The notes under the pieces were generated by a model that saw only the letters and a program-made list of their open reading frames with translations, searched no databases and had not been told where the DNA came from. From assembly GCF_004331455.1 (NCBI RefSeq), contig NZ_SJJR01000006.1, positions 1 to 64,000 on the forward strand: DNA of 64,000 bases. Direction: 5' to 3'. How positions within the stretch are numbered: position 1 is the first letter of the stretch; the number at the start of each line of letters is the position of its first letter. The position numbers were made by a program, and so were the translations under genes. Source of the DNA: Micromonospora zingiberis. GTDB lineage: Bacteria > Actinomycetota > Actinomycetes > Mycobacteriales > Micromonosporaceae. Shown one piece after another: positions 38,040 to 47,358 of the stretch.

Positions 38040-39505
38040 GGCCGGTCTGGCGGGTGGCGGACGTGCGGGCGGCGGAGGCGGCACTGATGGCCGAACTCCC
38101 CCCGGGCACGCTGATGCAGCGCGCCGCCGCCGGGCTGGCCCGGCGTTGCGCACTGTTGCTCGCCGACCGGGGCGGGGTGTACGCCGCGCCGGTGCTGCTG
38201 CTCGTCGGCTCCGGCGACAACGGCGGTGACACGTTGTACGCCGGTGCCCGGCTGGCCCAGCGCGGTGCGGCCGTGTCGGCGTTGCTGCTCACCCCGGGCC
38301 GCGCGCACGCCGAGGGGTTGGCCGCGCTGCGCGCCGCCGGTGGACGCGTGGTGGACCGCCCGCCGGCCGTGGTCGACCTGGTGCTCGACGGCATCGTCGG
38401 CATCGGCGGGCACGGTGGCCTGCGGGAAACCGCCGAGCAGTTGGCGGCGAGCCTGCTGCGGCACCACGGACGCGACGGTGCCCGGGCGACGGTGGTGGCC
38501 GTGGACGTGCCCAGTGGTGTGGTGGTGGACACCGGCGCGGTGCCGCTGACCGCCTCCGGCCGGCCCAACGCGGTCCGCGCCGATGTCACGGTGGCCTTCG
38601 GCGCGCTGAAGCCGGCGCTGGCCGTCGGTCCCGCCGCCGCGCTGGCCGGGCAGGTGGAACTGGTCGACATCGGGCTTGAACCGTGCCTGCGCGGCGCTCC
38701 GGCGCTGCGGGTGGTGGAGTGGTCGGACGTGGCGCAGTGGTGGCCTCGACTCGGTGCCGCCTCGGAGAAGTACACCCGGGGCGTGGTCGGGGTGGCGACC
38801 GGTTCGGCGAGATATCCGGGGGCGGCGGTGCTCTCCGTCGGCGGCGCGCTGGCCGGACCGACCGGCCTGGTCCGCTATGCCGGGGGTGCCCGTGACGAGG
38901 TGGTGCACCAGCACCCCTCGGTGATCGCGACTTCGCGGGTGGCCGACGCCGGGCGGGTGCAGGCCTGGGTGTGCGGGTCGGGGTTGGGCACCGACGACCG
39001 GGCGGCAACGGAACTTCGTACCGTGCTGGCCGCGCCGGTGCCGGTGGTGCTGGACGCCGACGCGCTGACCCTGCTGGTCGACGGCTCCCTCGCCGACCAG
39101 TTGCGTCGGCGCGACGCCCCGATCGTGGTCACACCGCACGATCGGGAGTTCACCCGGCTCTGCGGCGAGGAGCCGGGTGGCGACCGGGTGGCCGCCACGC
39201 TCCGGCTGGCCGCCTGGATGAACGCCGTGGTGCTGCTCAAGGGGGACCGTACGGTGATCGGCACGCCGGACGGCCGGGCGTACGTCAACCCGACCGGCAC
39301 CCCCGCGCTGGCCACCGGCGGGACCGGGGACGTGCTGGCCGGCCTGCTCGGTTCGCTGCTCGCGGCCGGGCTGCCGGCGGCGCGGGCCGCCGCTGCGGCG
39401 GCGTACGTGCATGGCCTGGCCGGCCGGGAGGCGGCCCGATCCGGTCCGGTCAGCGCGGCGGACGTGGCCGTCGCGTTGCGGCCCGTGCTGTCCGGGCTGC
39501 CCTGA
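38036..39505 (+). CDS. nnr: Bifunctional NAD(P)H-hydrate repair enzyme (epimerase/dehydratase)
   Basis: Repairs damaged NAD(P)H. The N-terminal half is the YjeF epimerase ('LLVGSGDNGGDTLYAGARLAQRG'), and the C-terminal half is the ADP/ATP-dependent NAD(P)HX dehydratase ('TPHDREFTRLCG', 'VLLKGDRTVIG', 'LATGGTGDVLAGLLGSLLA'). At 489 residues it is a complete fusion. ATG 38036 overlaps the acpS remnant stop by 4 bp, so translation may be coupled to it. Confidence 0.95.
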   Translation: MRPVWRVADVRAAEAALMAELPPGTLMQRAAAGLARRCALLLADRGGVYAAPVLLLVGSGDNGGDTLYAGARLAQRGAAVSALLLTPGRAHAEGLAALRAAGGRVVDRPPAVVDLVLDGIVGIGGHGGLRETAEQLAASLLRHHGRDGARATVVAVDVPSGVVVDTGAVPLTASGRPNAVRADVTVAFGALKPALAVGPAAALAGQVELVDIGLEPCLRGAPALRVVEWSDVAQWWPRLGAASEKYTRGVVGVATGSARYPGAAVLSVGGALAGPTGLVRYAGGARDEVVHQHPSVIATSRVADAGRVQAWVCGSGLGTDDRAATELRTVLAAPVPVVLDADALTLLVDGSLADQLRRRDAPIVVTPHDREFTRLCGEEPGGDRVAATLRLAAWMNAVVLLKGDRTVIGTPDGRAYVNPTGTPALATGGTGDVLAGLLGSLLAAGLPAARAAAAAAYVHGLAGREAARSGPVSAADVAVALRPVLSGLP

Positions 39506-39586
39506 GCACCCTCGTCCGCGCAGATCGGTGCGGCCTCGACCCGGTCGGACCTGGCCGGGGCGGCCCGCGGTGATCAGCGCGGAAAG

Positions 39587-39592
39587 TAGGGT
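39587..39592 (+). promoter_or_regulatory. -10 element of a leaderless alr promoter
   Basis: TAGGGT ends 6 nt before the alr ATG; the G-run between them could alternatively act as a weak ribosome site. Confidence 0.4.
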
Positions 39593-39598
39593 GGGGGT

Positions 39599-40717
39599 AT
39601 GTGGCAGGCCGAGGTACGCGTGGATCTTGACGCGATCCGGGAGAACGTGAGTCGGCTGCGCGCCGGTACCAGCGCCGAGCTGATGGCGGTGGTGAAGGGC
39701 GACGGCTACGGCCACGGCATGATTCCGGCGGCCCGCGCCGCGCTCGACGCCGGGGCGTCCTGGCTCGGTGTCTGCACCCTGGACGAGGCGCTGACCCTGC
39801 GCGCGGCCGGCATCGACGCCCCGGTGCTGGCCTGGCTGCTCGCCCCGGGGCTGCCGCTGGACAGCGGCGTCACGGCAGACGTGGACCTGGGCGTGGCGAG
39901 CCTGTCGCAGCTCGACGAGACGGTCGAGGCGAGCCGGCGCGCGGACCGCCCGGCCCGGCTGCACCTGAAGATCGACACCGGGTTGGCCCGGGGTGGGGCG
40001 ACGGTCGCCGACTGGCCGGCCCTGCTCGACGCCGCGGCCAAGGCGCAGGCCGACGGCCTGGTCGAGGTGGTCGGCGTGTGGAGCCACTTCGTGTACGCGG
40101 ACCTGCCCGGCCACCCGACCACGGACCGGCAGTTGGCCGTCTTCCACGAGGGCCTGGCCATGGTCGAGCGCGCCGGGTTGCGCCCGCGCTACCGGCACCT
40201 GGCCAACTCGGCGGCCACGCTGACCCGGCCGGACACCCACTTCGACCTGGTCCGCCCGGGGCTGGCCGTCTATGGCCTCTCCCCGGTGGCCGGTGAGACC
40301 TTCGGACTGCGCCCGGCGATGACCGCCCGGGCCCGGGTGATGTTGACCAAGCGGGTGCCGGCCGGCTCCGGCGTTTCCTACGGTCACACGTACACCACGG
40401 AGCAGGACGCGAACCTGGCAGTGGTGCCGCTCGGCTACGCCGACGGGGTGCCGCGACACGCCTCGAATGCCGGCCCGGTGCAGCTCGGCGGGCGTCGCCG
40501 GACCATCTCGGGGCGGGTCTGCATGGACCAGTTCGTGCTCGACTGCGGCGACGACCCGGTGGCCGCCGGTGACGTGGCCACCCTGTTCGGCAGCGGTGCC
40601 GACGGCGAGCCGACCGCCGACGACTGGGCCGAGGTGGCTGGCACGATCAACTACGAGATCGTCACCCGGTTCGGCAGCACCCGGGTCCCGCGCGTCTACG
40701 ACGGCGATGTCCCGTGA
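39599..40717 (+). CDS. alr: Alanine racemase
   Basis: Interconverts L- and D-alanine for peptidoglycan. The 372 residues have the PLP-lysine motif 'AVVKGDGYGHG', the barrel segment 'LHLKIDTGLARGG', and in the C-terminal domain 'SGVSYGHTYTTEQDANLAVVP' (catalytic Tyr region), 'LGYADGVPR' and 'GRVCMDQF'. Length is normal. Its stop overlaps the next gene's GTG by 4 bp. Confidence 0.97.
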   Translation: MWQAEVRVDLDAIRENVSRLRAGTSAELMAVVKGDGYGHGMIPAARAALDAGASWLGVCTLDEALTLRAAGIDAPVLAWLLAPGLPLDSGVTADVDLGVASLSQLDETVEASRRADRPARLHLKIDTGLARGGATVADWPALLDAAAKAQADGLVEVVGVWSHFVYADLPGHPTTDRQLAVFHEGLAMVERAGLRPRYRHLANSAATLTRPDTHFDLVRPGLAVYGLSPVAGETFGLRPAMTARARVMLTKRVPAGSGVSYGHTYTTEQDANLAVVPLGYADGVPRHASNAGPVQLGGRRRTISGRVCMDQFVLDCGDDPVAAGDVATLFGSGADGEPTADDWAEVAGTINYEIVTRFGSTRVPRVYDGDVP

Positions 40718-41820
40718 GCAGCCGTCCGCTCATCCCTCGACCACGTACCGCGGCGGGCAAGGCCGCCGGCCTGGTGGGGGCGGCGCTCGGCGTGGCCGCC
40801 GCGGTGACCGCCGCCGGGGTCGCCACCGAACGGGCCCTGGTCCGTCGGTTGAAGGCCGACCCCAGCGATCCGTACGCGGCTGAGGTCTTCGGCCAGCAGC
40901 GGTACGACGAGGCGTACCGGCTGGAGATGCCGGACGGCACCGACATCCACGTCGAGGTGGTCGAGCCGACCCACCCGGTCGAGGGCAACCCGACCGTGCT
41001 GCTGGTGCACGGTTTCTGCCTGGACATGGGCACCTTCCACTTCCAACGCAAGCTGCTCGCCGAGCGGGGCGAGCACCGGATCGTCGCGTACGACCAGCCG
41101 GGGCACGGCCTCTCGGGTCGGCTGGAGAGCGGCGAGTACGACCTGGACACGCTCGGCCGGACGCTGCGTCGGGTGATCGACGAGGTGGCTCCGGAGGGGC
41201 CGCTGGTGCTGATCGGCCACTCGATGGGCGGCATGACCATCATGGCGCTCGCCGAGCTGTTTCCGGAGATGTTCGGTGATCGGGTGGTGGGCACCGTGCT
41301 GATGGCCACCTCGGGCGGGTTGCTGGCGGAGACCAAGTTGGTCGCGCCGGCTCTGCTCGGCCGGGTGGGCAGCCCGGTGCTCTACATGGCCGGCAACGTC
41401 ACCCGCTACGGCGGCGCGGTGATCGACCGGGCTCGCAAGTCGACCACCAACGTGGCCTGGCTGCTCACCCGCAGGTACGGCTTCGGCACCCGTAAGCCGA
41501 GCCCGGCGCTGGTGTCGTACGTGGAGCAGATGAACTCGCGTACCTCCGCCGACACGGTGACCCGCTACCTGCGTACGATCGCCACCCACTCGCGATTTCC
41601 GGCGCTGGCGGCGCTGGCGGGCACGCCGGTCCTGGTGATCGTCGGGGACAAGGACATGATCACACCGGTGACCCACTCGGAGGAGATCGTCCGGCGGCTG
41701 CCGCACGCCGAGTTCGTCAAGATCCACGACAGTGGACACGTGGTGATGCTGGAGCACGCCGACGAGGTCAACGCGGCATTGATCGGGTTTCTCGGCACCT
41801 GTGGGCGGGAGCAGGCGTGA
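40714..41820 (+). CDS. Alpha/beta hydrolase with N-terminal membrane anchor
   Basis: A 368-residue hydrolase. An N-terminal hydrophobic segment ('AGLVGAALGVAAAVTAAGVA') is probably a membrane anchor. The catalytic elbow is 'GHSMGGM', with oxyanion 'LVHGFCLDMGTF', a later Asp in 'VGDKDMITP' and His in 'DSGHVVMLEH'. The substrate is unknown. This gene lies between alr and tsaE in many actinobacteria. It overlaps alr and tsaE by 4 bp each. Confidence 0.9.
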   Translation: MSSRPLIPRPRTAAGKAAGLVGAALGVAAAVTAAGVATERALVRRLKADPSDPYAAEVFGQQRYDEAYRLEMPDGTDIHVEVVEPTHPVEGNPTVLLVHGFCLDMGTFHFQRKLLAERGEHRIVAYDQPGHGLSGRLESGEYDLDTLGRTLRRVIDEVAPEGPLVLIGHSMGGMTIMALAELFPEMFGDRVVGTVLMATSGGLLAETKLVAPALLGRVGSPVLYMAGNVTRYGGAVIDRARKSTTNVAWLLTRRYGFGTRKPSPALVSYVEQMNSRTSADTVTRYLRTIATHSRFPALAALAGTPVLVIVGDKDMITPVTHSEEIVRRLPHAEFVKIHDSGHVVMLEHADEVNAALIGFLGTCGREQA

Positions 41821-42296
41821 TCCGGATCGTGCTGCCGGAGGCCACCGACACCCACGCCTTCGGCCGGCGGTTGGCCGGGCTGCTGCGCGCCGGGGACCTG
41901 GTGCTGCTCACCGGCCCGCTGGGCGCCGGCAAGACCGCACTGACGCAGGGGATCGGGGCCGGGCTGGGGGTGCTCGGTGACATCACCTCGCCGACGTTCG
42001 TGATCGCCCGGGTGCACCGGCCGGATCCCACCGCTGACCGGGGCGTGGCCCTGGTGCATGCCGACGCGTACCGGCTCGGTGACGCCACCGACCCCCGGGC
42101 CGAGATCGACGATCTCGACCTGGACGCCTCGGTCGACGAGTCGGTGACCGTGGTCGAGTGGGGCGCCGGGATGGTCGAGCAGTTGGCCGAGGCGCACCTG
42201 CGGATCCGGCTCGACCGGCGGGACGACGACACCCGGATCGCCGAGTTGGAGCCGGTCGGTGGCGACTGGGCGCAGCGGCTGACCGCCCTGGGCTGA
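41817..42296 (+). CDS. tsaE: tRNA t6A synthesis ATPase TsaE
   Basis: A 159-residue P-loop protein ('LLTGPLGAGKTALTQGIGAGLG') with 'DITSPTFVIARVH' and 'VHADAYRL', the signature of TsaE. It drives turnover of the TsaB/TsaD complex that makes N6-threonylcarbamoyladenosine at tRNA position 37. GTG start overlaps the hydrolase stop. tsaB and tsaD follow within 3 kb, interrupted by ung. Confidence 0.96.
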   Translation: MIRIVLPEATDTHAFGRRLAGLLRAGDLVLLTGPLGAGKTALTQGIGAGLGVLGDITSPTFVIARVHRPDPTADRGVALVHADAYRLGDATDPRAEIDDLDLDASVDESVTVVEWGAGMVEQLAEAHLRIRLDRRDDDTRIAELEPVGGDWAQRLTALG

Positions 42297-42356
42297 GGGC
42301 TGTCGTACCCACTGCCTACAGTGCCCGGGACACATCTGATCGGTGAAAGGCCGCTG

Positions 42357-43058
42357 ATGCCCGACGACGTTGCCACCCTGGATCTGTTGGCGCTGCTACC
42401 GGAGGAGTGGCGGGTGGTGCTCGCCCCGCATCTCGACCCGGCCCGCACGGCCGCACTGGGCGAGTTCGTCACCCAGGAGTACGCCACCGGCACGGTCTTC
42501 CCGCCGGTCGAGGACCTCTTCTCGGCCTACCGGCTGTGCGCGCCGTCGGCCTGCCGGGTGCTGATCCTCGGCCAGGATCCCTACCACCGCGCCGGCCAGG
42601 CCCACGGGCTGAGTTTCAGCGTGCGCGAAGGGGTGTCCGTGCCGCCGTCGCTACGCAACGTCTTCAAGGAGTTGGGCGAGGACCTGGGCGTGCCCAAGCC
42701 GCGCAGCGGCAACCTGGACGGCTGGGCGGCGCAGGGCGTGCTGCTGCTCAACTCGGTGCTGACCGTGCGGCAGGGCAGCCCCGGCTCGCACGCCAACCGT
42801 GGCTGGGAGGAGTTCACCGACGCCACCATCCACGCCCTCGACGCCCAGGAGTCCCCGGTGGTGTTCCTGCTCTGGGGCGGCTACGCGCGCAAGAAGGCGG
42901 CGTTGATCAGCAACCCGCAGCACGTCGTGCTGGAAGCGGGGCACCCGAGCCCGATGAACCCGCGCGGCTTCCTCGGCAGCCGGCCGTTCAGCGCCGCCAA
43001 CAAGGCGCTCGCCGACGCCGGTCGGCCCACCATCGACTGGGAACGATCGGCCGGCTGA
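42357..43058 (+). CDS. ung: Uracil-DNA glycosylase
   Basis: Removes uracil from DNA. The 233-residue family-1 enzyme has the water-activating motif 'ILGQDPYHRAGQAHGLSFSV', 'LLLNSVLTV' and the leucine-loop motif 'GHPSPMNPRGF' with the catalytic His. ATG 42357 has a GAAAGG site; GTG 42321 is an in-frame alternative. It sits between tsaE and tsaB. Confidence 0.97.
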   Translation: MPDDVATLDLLALLPEEWRVVLAPHLDPARTAALGEFVTQEYATGTVFPPVEDLFSAYRLCAPSACRVLILGQDPYHRAGQAHGLSFSVREGVSVPPSLRNVFKELGEDLGVPKPRSGNLDGWAAQGVLLLNSVLTVRQGSPGSHANRGWEEFTDATIHALDAQESPVVFLLWGGYARKKAALISNPQHVVLEAGHPSPMNPRGFLGSRPFSAANKALADAGRPTIDWERSAG

Positions 43059-43062
43059 GCGG

Positions 43063-43236
43063 TCAGCCGGTCGCACGGCTGCGGTAGCGGCGCAGCAACT
43101 CGGCTGCGCCCGGCTCGGTCGACTCCACCCGCACCAGCGGCACCACCCGGTAGCTGTACCCACCGTCGCCGACCTCGATCGACTCGGGTGGGCGGGCGTG
43201 ACGCGGCACGGGAGGGGTGCGGCTAGGCTGGCTCAT
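43063..43236 (-). CDS. Small conserved-looking protein, function unknown
   Basis: A 57-residue basic protein ('ESIEVGDGGYSYRVVPLVRVE', shown here in part as 'DGGYSYRVVPLVRV', ending 'LLRRYRSRATG'). I do not recognise a family. Its ATG is one base away from the tsaB GTG on the other strand, and its stop is 5 bp from ung. Composition (few rare residues, hydrophobic/charged alternation) suggests a real gene. Confidence 0.55.
   Translation of the reverse strand: MSQPSRTPPVPRHARPPESIEVGDGGYSYRVVPLVRVESTEPGAAELLRRYRSRATG
43224..43229 (+). promoter_or_regulatory. -10 element of a leaderless tsaB promoter
   Basis: TAGGCT ends 8 nt before the GTG of tsaB and lies inside the small opposite-strand gene. 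No ribosome site is placed correctly, so transcription from here would be leaderless. Confidence 0.4.
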
Positions 43237-43237
43237 T

Positions 43238-43915
43238 GTGCTCGTACTGGTGGTGGACAGCTCGACCCCGGCGGTGACCGCGGCGCTCGTCGAGGTCACC
43301 GCGAGTGGCGTGGTGACCCGGGCGCACCGGTGCACGGTCGATGCCCGGGCGCACGGCGAGCTGCTCGCGCCACAGGTGGACGCGGTCCTCGCCGACGTCG
43401 GTGCCCGGCCGACCGACCTGGGCGCGATCGTCGCCGGCCTCGGCCCCGGCCCGTTCACCGGGCTGCGGGTGGGGCTGGTCACCGCCGCCACCATGGGCCA
43501 GGTGCTCGACATTCCGGCGTACGGCGTCTGCTCACTCGACGCCATCGGCTACCCGGCGGCGGCCGGCGAGCCGGTGCTGGCGGCGAGCGACGCGCGGCGC
43601 CGGGAGGTCTACTGGGCGATCTACGACGGCGCGGGTCAGCGCCTCGTCGGGCCGGAGGTCGGCACGCCGCTGGTCGCCGCCGAGCGGGCCCGGGCGCTGT
43701 CGGTGACCGTCGCGGTCGGCGACGGCGCGCACCGGTACGCCGACACCCTGGGGCTGCCCCTGCGGCCCGAGCCGCGATACCCGGACGCGAACGCGCTCGC
43801 CACCCTGGCCGCCGAGCGGATCCGGGCCGGTGCCCCCGGTGACCCGCTGACCCCGCTCTACCTGCGCCGTCCGGACGCCGTGGCGGCGACCGCGCGGAAG
43901 CCGGTCCTGCCGTGA
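43238..43915 (+). CDS. tsaB: tRNA t6A synthesis subunit TsaB
   Basis: A 225-residue ASKHA-fold protein ('LVLVVDSSTPAVTAAL', 'AIVAGLGPGPFTGLRVGL', 'GVCSLDAIGYP', 'SDARRREVYWAIYD'). It is the non-catalytic scaffold that dimerises with TsaD. GTG 43238 is chosen from family alignment; GTG 43217 is an in-frame alternative. Its stop overlaps rimI by 4 bp. Confidence 0.95.
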   Translation: MLVLVVDSSTPAVTAALVEVTASGVVTRAHRCTVDARAHGELLAPQVDAVLADVGARPTDLGAIVAGLGPGPFTGLRVGLVTAATMGQVLDIPAYGVCSLDAIGYPAAAGEPVLAASDARRREVYWAIYDGAGQRLVGPEVGTPLVAAERARALSVTVAVGDGAHRYADTLGLPLRPEPRYPDANALATLAAERIRAGAPGDPLTPLYLRRPDAVAATARKPVLP

Positions 43916-44364
43916 GCGCGGTGCGCCTCGCCCCGTTCCGTTGGTGGCACATCGACGAGGTGCTGGCCATCGAGGCGGATCTCTTCGGCGCCGAGCAGTG
44001 GTCCGCCGCGATGTTCTGGAACGAACTGGCCAATCGGCACTTCTACCGGATCGCGACCGACGACGACGGCCTGGTGCTCGGCTACGCGGGGCTCGCCGTC
44101 GCGTCGCCGGACGAGGCGTGGGTGCAGAACATCGCGGTGCGCCGGGACGCGCAGCGCCGGGGGATCGGGCGGCTCCTGCTGGAGGCGCTGCTCGCCGAGG
44201 CCGGGCAGCGCAGCGTACGGGCCGTGCTGTTGGAGGTCGCCGCGGACAACGCGCCGGCCCAGCGGCTCTACGCCGGCTACGGGTTCGAACCGATCGGCGT
44301 GCGCCGGGGCTACTACCAACCGAGCAACACCGACGCGCTGGTGATGCAGCGCATCCAGGACTGA
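43912..44364 (+). CDS. rimI: Ribosomal protein S18 N-acetyltransferase, RimI-like
   Basis: A 150-residue GNAT acetyltransferase. The acetyl-CoA loop is '[18 protein letters not shown]', followed by '[29 protein letters not shown]', the RimI-type ending. Between tsaB and tsaD it is normally annotated RimI, though the target could differ in actinobacteria. Confidence 0.92.
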   Translation: MSAVRLAPFRWWHIDEVLAIEADLFGAEQWSAAMFWNELANRHFYRIATDDDGLVLGYAGLAVASPDEAWVQNIAVRRDAQRRGIGRLLLEALLAEAGQRSVRAVLLEVAADNAPAQRLYAGYGFEPIGVRRGYYQPSNTDALVMQRIQD

Positions 44365-44371
44365 GACTGCC

Positions 44372-45418
44372 ATGGCTGACGAACCACTGATCCTCGGCAT
44401 CGAGACCTCGTGCGACGAGACCGGTGTCGGCATCGTGCGGGGTCACACGCTGCTCGCCGACGCGCTCGCCTCCAGCGTGGACCAGCACGCCCGGTTCGGC
44501 GGGGTGGTGCCCGAGGTGGCCAGCCGGGCGCACCTGGAGGCCATCGTGCCGACCATGCAGCGGGCGCTGACCGAGGCCGGGGTGGCCCTCGCCGACATCG
44601 ACGCGATCGCGGTGACCGCCGGCCCCGGCCTGGCCGGCGCGCTGCTGGTCGGGGTGGCCGCCGCCAAGGGGTACGCGGTCGCCGCCGAGAAGCCGGTGTA
44701 CGGGGTCAACCACCTGGCCGCGCACGTCGCCGTGGACACCCTGGAACACGGCCCGCTGCCCGAACCGGCGGTCGCGTTGCTCGTCTCCGGCGGGCACTCC
44801 TCCCTGCTCCTGGTCGACGACCTGGCCCGGGGCGTGACGCCACTCGGTGCCACCATCGACGACGCGGCCGGTGAGGCGTTCGACAAGATCGCCCGACTGC
44901 TCGGACTGCCGTTCCCCGGCGGGCCGTACATCGACCGGGAGGCCCGGGCCGGTGACCCGGCGGCCATCGCCTTCCCGCGCGGGCTGACCGCCGCCAAGGA
45001 TCTCGCCGCACACCGCTACGACTTCTCGTTCTCGGGGCTCAAGACCGCGGTGGCCCGCTGGGTGGAGGCCCGGCAGCGGGCCGGTGAGCCGGTCCCGGTC
45101 GCCGACGTCGCCGCGTCCTTCCAGGAGGCGGTCTGTGACGTGCTGGTCGCCAAGGCGTTGGACGCCTGCCGGACCAGCGGCATCGAGACCCTGGTCATCG
45201 GCGGGGGAGTGGCGGCCAACTCGCGGCTGCGGGCGATGGCCGAGCAGCGCGCGGCCCGGCACGGCATCCGGGTACGGGTGCCCCGGCCGGGGTTGTGCAC
45301 CGACAACGGCGCGATGGTGGCCGCGCTCGGCGCACACCTGGTCGCCTCGGGTGTCGCGCCGAGCCGGCTGGATCTGCCGGCGGATTCGGCCATGCCGCTG
45401 ACCACGGTCAGCGTCTGA
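44372..45418 (+). CDS. tsaD: tRNA N6-adenosine threonylcarbamoyltransferase TsaD
   Basis: Transfers threonylcarbamoyl to A37 of ANN-decoding tRNAs. The 348 residues have '[17 protein letters not shown]', the metal-binding 'HLEAIVP' and 'NHLAAHVAV' histidines, '[13 protein letters not shown]', 'KTAVARW' and '[13 protein letters not shown]' plus the late '[13 protein letters not shown]'. All active-site elements are present. It follows rimI after 7 bp. Confidence 0.97.
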   Translation: MADEPLILGIETSCDETGVGIVRGHTLLADALASSVDQHARFGGVVPEVASRAHLEAIVPTMQRALTEAGVALADIDAIAVTAGPGLAGALLVGVAAAKGYAVAAEKPVYGVNHLAAHVAVDTLEHGPLPEPAVALLVSGGHSSLLLVDDLARGVTPLGATIDDAAGEAFDKIARLLGLPFPGGPYIDREARAGDPAAIAFPRGLTAAKDLAAHRYDFSFSGLKTAVARWVEARQRAGEPVPVADVAASFQEAVCDVLVAKALDACRTSGIETLVIGGGVAANSRLRAMAEQRAARHGIRVRVPRPGLCTDNGAMVAALGAHLVASGVAPSRLDLPADSAMPLTTVSV

Positions 45419-45432
45419 GGGAGGACGTCGAC

Positions 45433-45687
45433 GTGATCGTACGGATGTGGGAGGCGCGGGCCGAGTCGTACGCGCTCGCCGATCTGATCACCTGGGTCTG
45501 CGACAGCGCCCTACCCGAGTTCGAGCATGACCCGCTGCACCTGTCCAGCGAGGTCTTCTCGTCCACGGACCATCGGGTGGTGGTGATCTCCAAGTGGCGG
45601 AGCAGCCCCCGGCCGCTGCCCGAACCGCCGGTGATGCTGCTCGCCCGCCCACCGCACTCCTGGGACTTCACCCAGGTCGACCGCTGA
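45433..45687 (+). CDS. Small protein, possible dimeric alpha/beta-barrel monooxygenase-like
   Basis: An 84-residue protein ('VIVRMWEARAESYALADL', 'VVVISKWRSSP', 'HSWDFTQVDR'). The pattern is reminiscent of antibiotic-biosynthesis monooxygenase-like barrels, but I cannot assign it. GTG 45433 follows a GGAGG-containing stretch. It is downstream of tsaD by 14 bp and converges with copCD. Confidence 0.6.
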   Translation: MIVRMWEARAESYALADLITWVCDSALPEFEHDPLHLSSEVFSSTDHRVVVISKWRSSPRPLPEPPVMLLARPPHSWDFTQVDR

Positions 45688-45701
45688 GTCGCCGCCGCCG
45701 G

Positions 45702-47345
45702 TCAGCGGATGGTCACCGTGGTGGTGGCGGTGGACCGGTCGATCTCGCTGGTCCGGGCGGCGATGCGCAGGGTCCACTCACCGGCCACCGGAAAGTGGAT
45801 CGCGGCGCTGCCGTGGTGCGGTTCCAGCGCGAGGACGTCGACGGTGATCGGTTCGATGCCGGCCTCCGGCAACGCGGCGGTGATCGTCCACTCGGCGACC
45901 GGCAACTCCTTCGCCTGCGGGGTGTAGACGTAGGCGTGCAGGCTGTTCGTGGTGCCGGCGGCGGCCGGGTAGATGTCGAACTGGAGCGTGAACAGGTCGG
46001 TGGTGAGCGACTGCGCGACGCCCTCCCGGGCCACACCGGCGGCGACCGTACCGGCCGTACGACCCGGTGGGGTCTGCACGAGCATCGCCGTCAGCGCCAG
46101 GATCACCGCGGTCACCGCGAGTTCGACTCCGGCCGCCCGGGCGACCCGGCGGGGTTGACCGGCGGCGGCCCGGCGACGGATCAGGCGCCGCTGCCCGGCG
46201 GCCACGACCAGGACCACGGCCAGCAGCGCGGCCTTGGCGCCGAGTAGCCGCCCGTACGTGCTGCCCAGCAGCGCCGACGGCCGGCCGAGTTCGATCGCGG
46301 CCTGGATGATCCCGGCGGTCACGAGCCAGGCGACCGCCAGGGTGGCCCACCTCGACCAGACCGGCAGGATCCGGGCGAGGACCCGCTCGTGGGTGCCCCG
46401 GAGCAGGAACACGGTCAGGGTGAGCAGGCCGCCGAGCCACACGGTGACCCCGGCGACGTGCACGGTGGTCAGCATGATGCTCACCGGCGGCACCGGTGCG
46501 GCGACCGGATGCCCGGCGAGCGGCCAGGTGACCAGCCCGGCGAGGCCCACCGCCGCCAGCGCACCGGCCCGCCAGCGTCCGGCGGTGCCCCGGGTGACCG
46601 TCGGCAGCAGGGCGGCGGCGAGGCAGACCAGTGCCAGACGTACGGCCAGCACCAACCCGATGTCGGTGTCCGCGACCGCCCGCAGGTCCGCCATGGACAG
46701 CCGGCCCACCGGGGCGCCGACCACCTGCGCGGCCTGCCCGACCCAGGTGCCCACCGTGGCGGCGGCGACCAGACCGAGCCCGACCAGCGCCATGACCGTT
46801 GCCCCGCGCCGGGACCGCCGACGCGGCCAGAGGGTCGCCGCGAGCAGCGGCGGGCCGACGGCCAGCAGCAGGCCCAGGTAGCCGAGGTACTTCGCGGCCG
46901 GCACCAGGGTTCCGGCCGGTGACTCGACGGCGGCGTCGGCCGGCACCGGCGGGGTCGCCGAGGGCGCTCCGGCGGCGAAGGTGAAGCTGCCGGAGATCGG
47001 GTGGCTGTCCGCCGAGACGACCCGGTAGCTGACCAGGTACGTGCCGAGTGGACGGTCGGCCGCCCGCAGCGCGATCCGCATGGTGCCGTCGCGTACCTCC
47101 GGGTCACCGACGTTGACCCGCTTGCCGTCGGGGGCGAGCACCTGCACCCGGCCGGGCACGGCGGCGATCGGCTCGCTGAAGGTGACCAGCACCTCGCGCG
47201 GGGCGTAGCCGAGCACCTCGTCCCGTTGCGGCGTGGTGGCGACCACGACGGCGTGCGCCGCCGCTGGGCTCGTGGGGCCCAGGGCGGCGCACAGGGTGGC
47301 CAGGATCAGCCCGAGCAGGACCGCCGCTCGGGTACGGGTGGGCAT
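45702..47345 (-). CDS. Copper resistance CopC-CopD fusion protein
   Basis: A 547-residue membrane protein. A signal peptide ends at 'SPAAAHAVVV', exposing the N-terminal His of a CopC beta-sandwich (about residues 30-135, 'SFTFAAG' end). It is followed by about eight helices of CopD ('HVAGVTVWLGGLLTL', with likely copper-ligand His) and a C-terminal periplasmic beta-rich domain ('FDIYPAAAGTTNSLHAYVY', YtkA/FixH-like). This YcnJ-type arrangement handles copper uptake or delivery. Confidence 0.9.
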   Translation of the reverse strand: MPTRTRAAVLLGLILATLCAALGPTSPAAAHAVVVATTPQRDEVLGYAPREVLVTFSEPIAAVPGRVQVLAPDGKRVNVGDPEVRDGTMRIALRAADRPLGTYLVSYRVVSADSHPISGSFTFAAGAPSATPPVPADAAVESPAGTLVPAAKYLGYLGLLLAVGPPLLAATLWPRRRSRRGATVMALVGLGLVAAATVGTWVGQAAQVVGAPVGRLSMADLRAVADTDIGLVLAVRLALVCLAAALLPTVTRGTAGRWRAGALAAVGLAGLVTWPLAGHPVAAPVPPVSIMLTTVHVAGVTVWLGGLLTLTVFLLRGTHERVLARILPVWSRWATLAVAWLVTAGIIQAAIELGRPSALLGSTYGRLLGAKAALLAVVLVVAAGQRRLIRRRAAAGQPRRVARAAGVELAVTAVILALTAMLVQTPPGRTAGTVAAGVAREGVAQSLTTDLFTLQFDIYPAAAGTTNSLHAYVYTPQAKELPVAEWTITAALPEAGIEPITVDVLALEPHHGSAAIHFPVAGEWTLRIAARTSEIDRSTATTTVTIR

Positions 47346-47358
47346 CGGTCGCGCTGGA

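Noticed and set aside
37961..40459. Minus-strand frame of 832 codons opposite nnr and alr
   Set aside because: Runs across two well-defined genes and has no domain; a shadow.
44281..44300. tRNA T-arm-like GGGTTCGAACC string
   Set aside because: It lies inside rimI coding sequence and no acceptor or anticodon stem can be formed around it.
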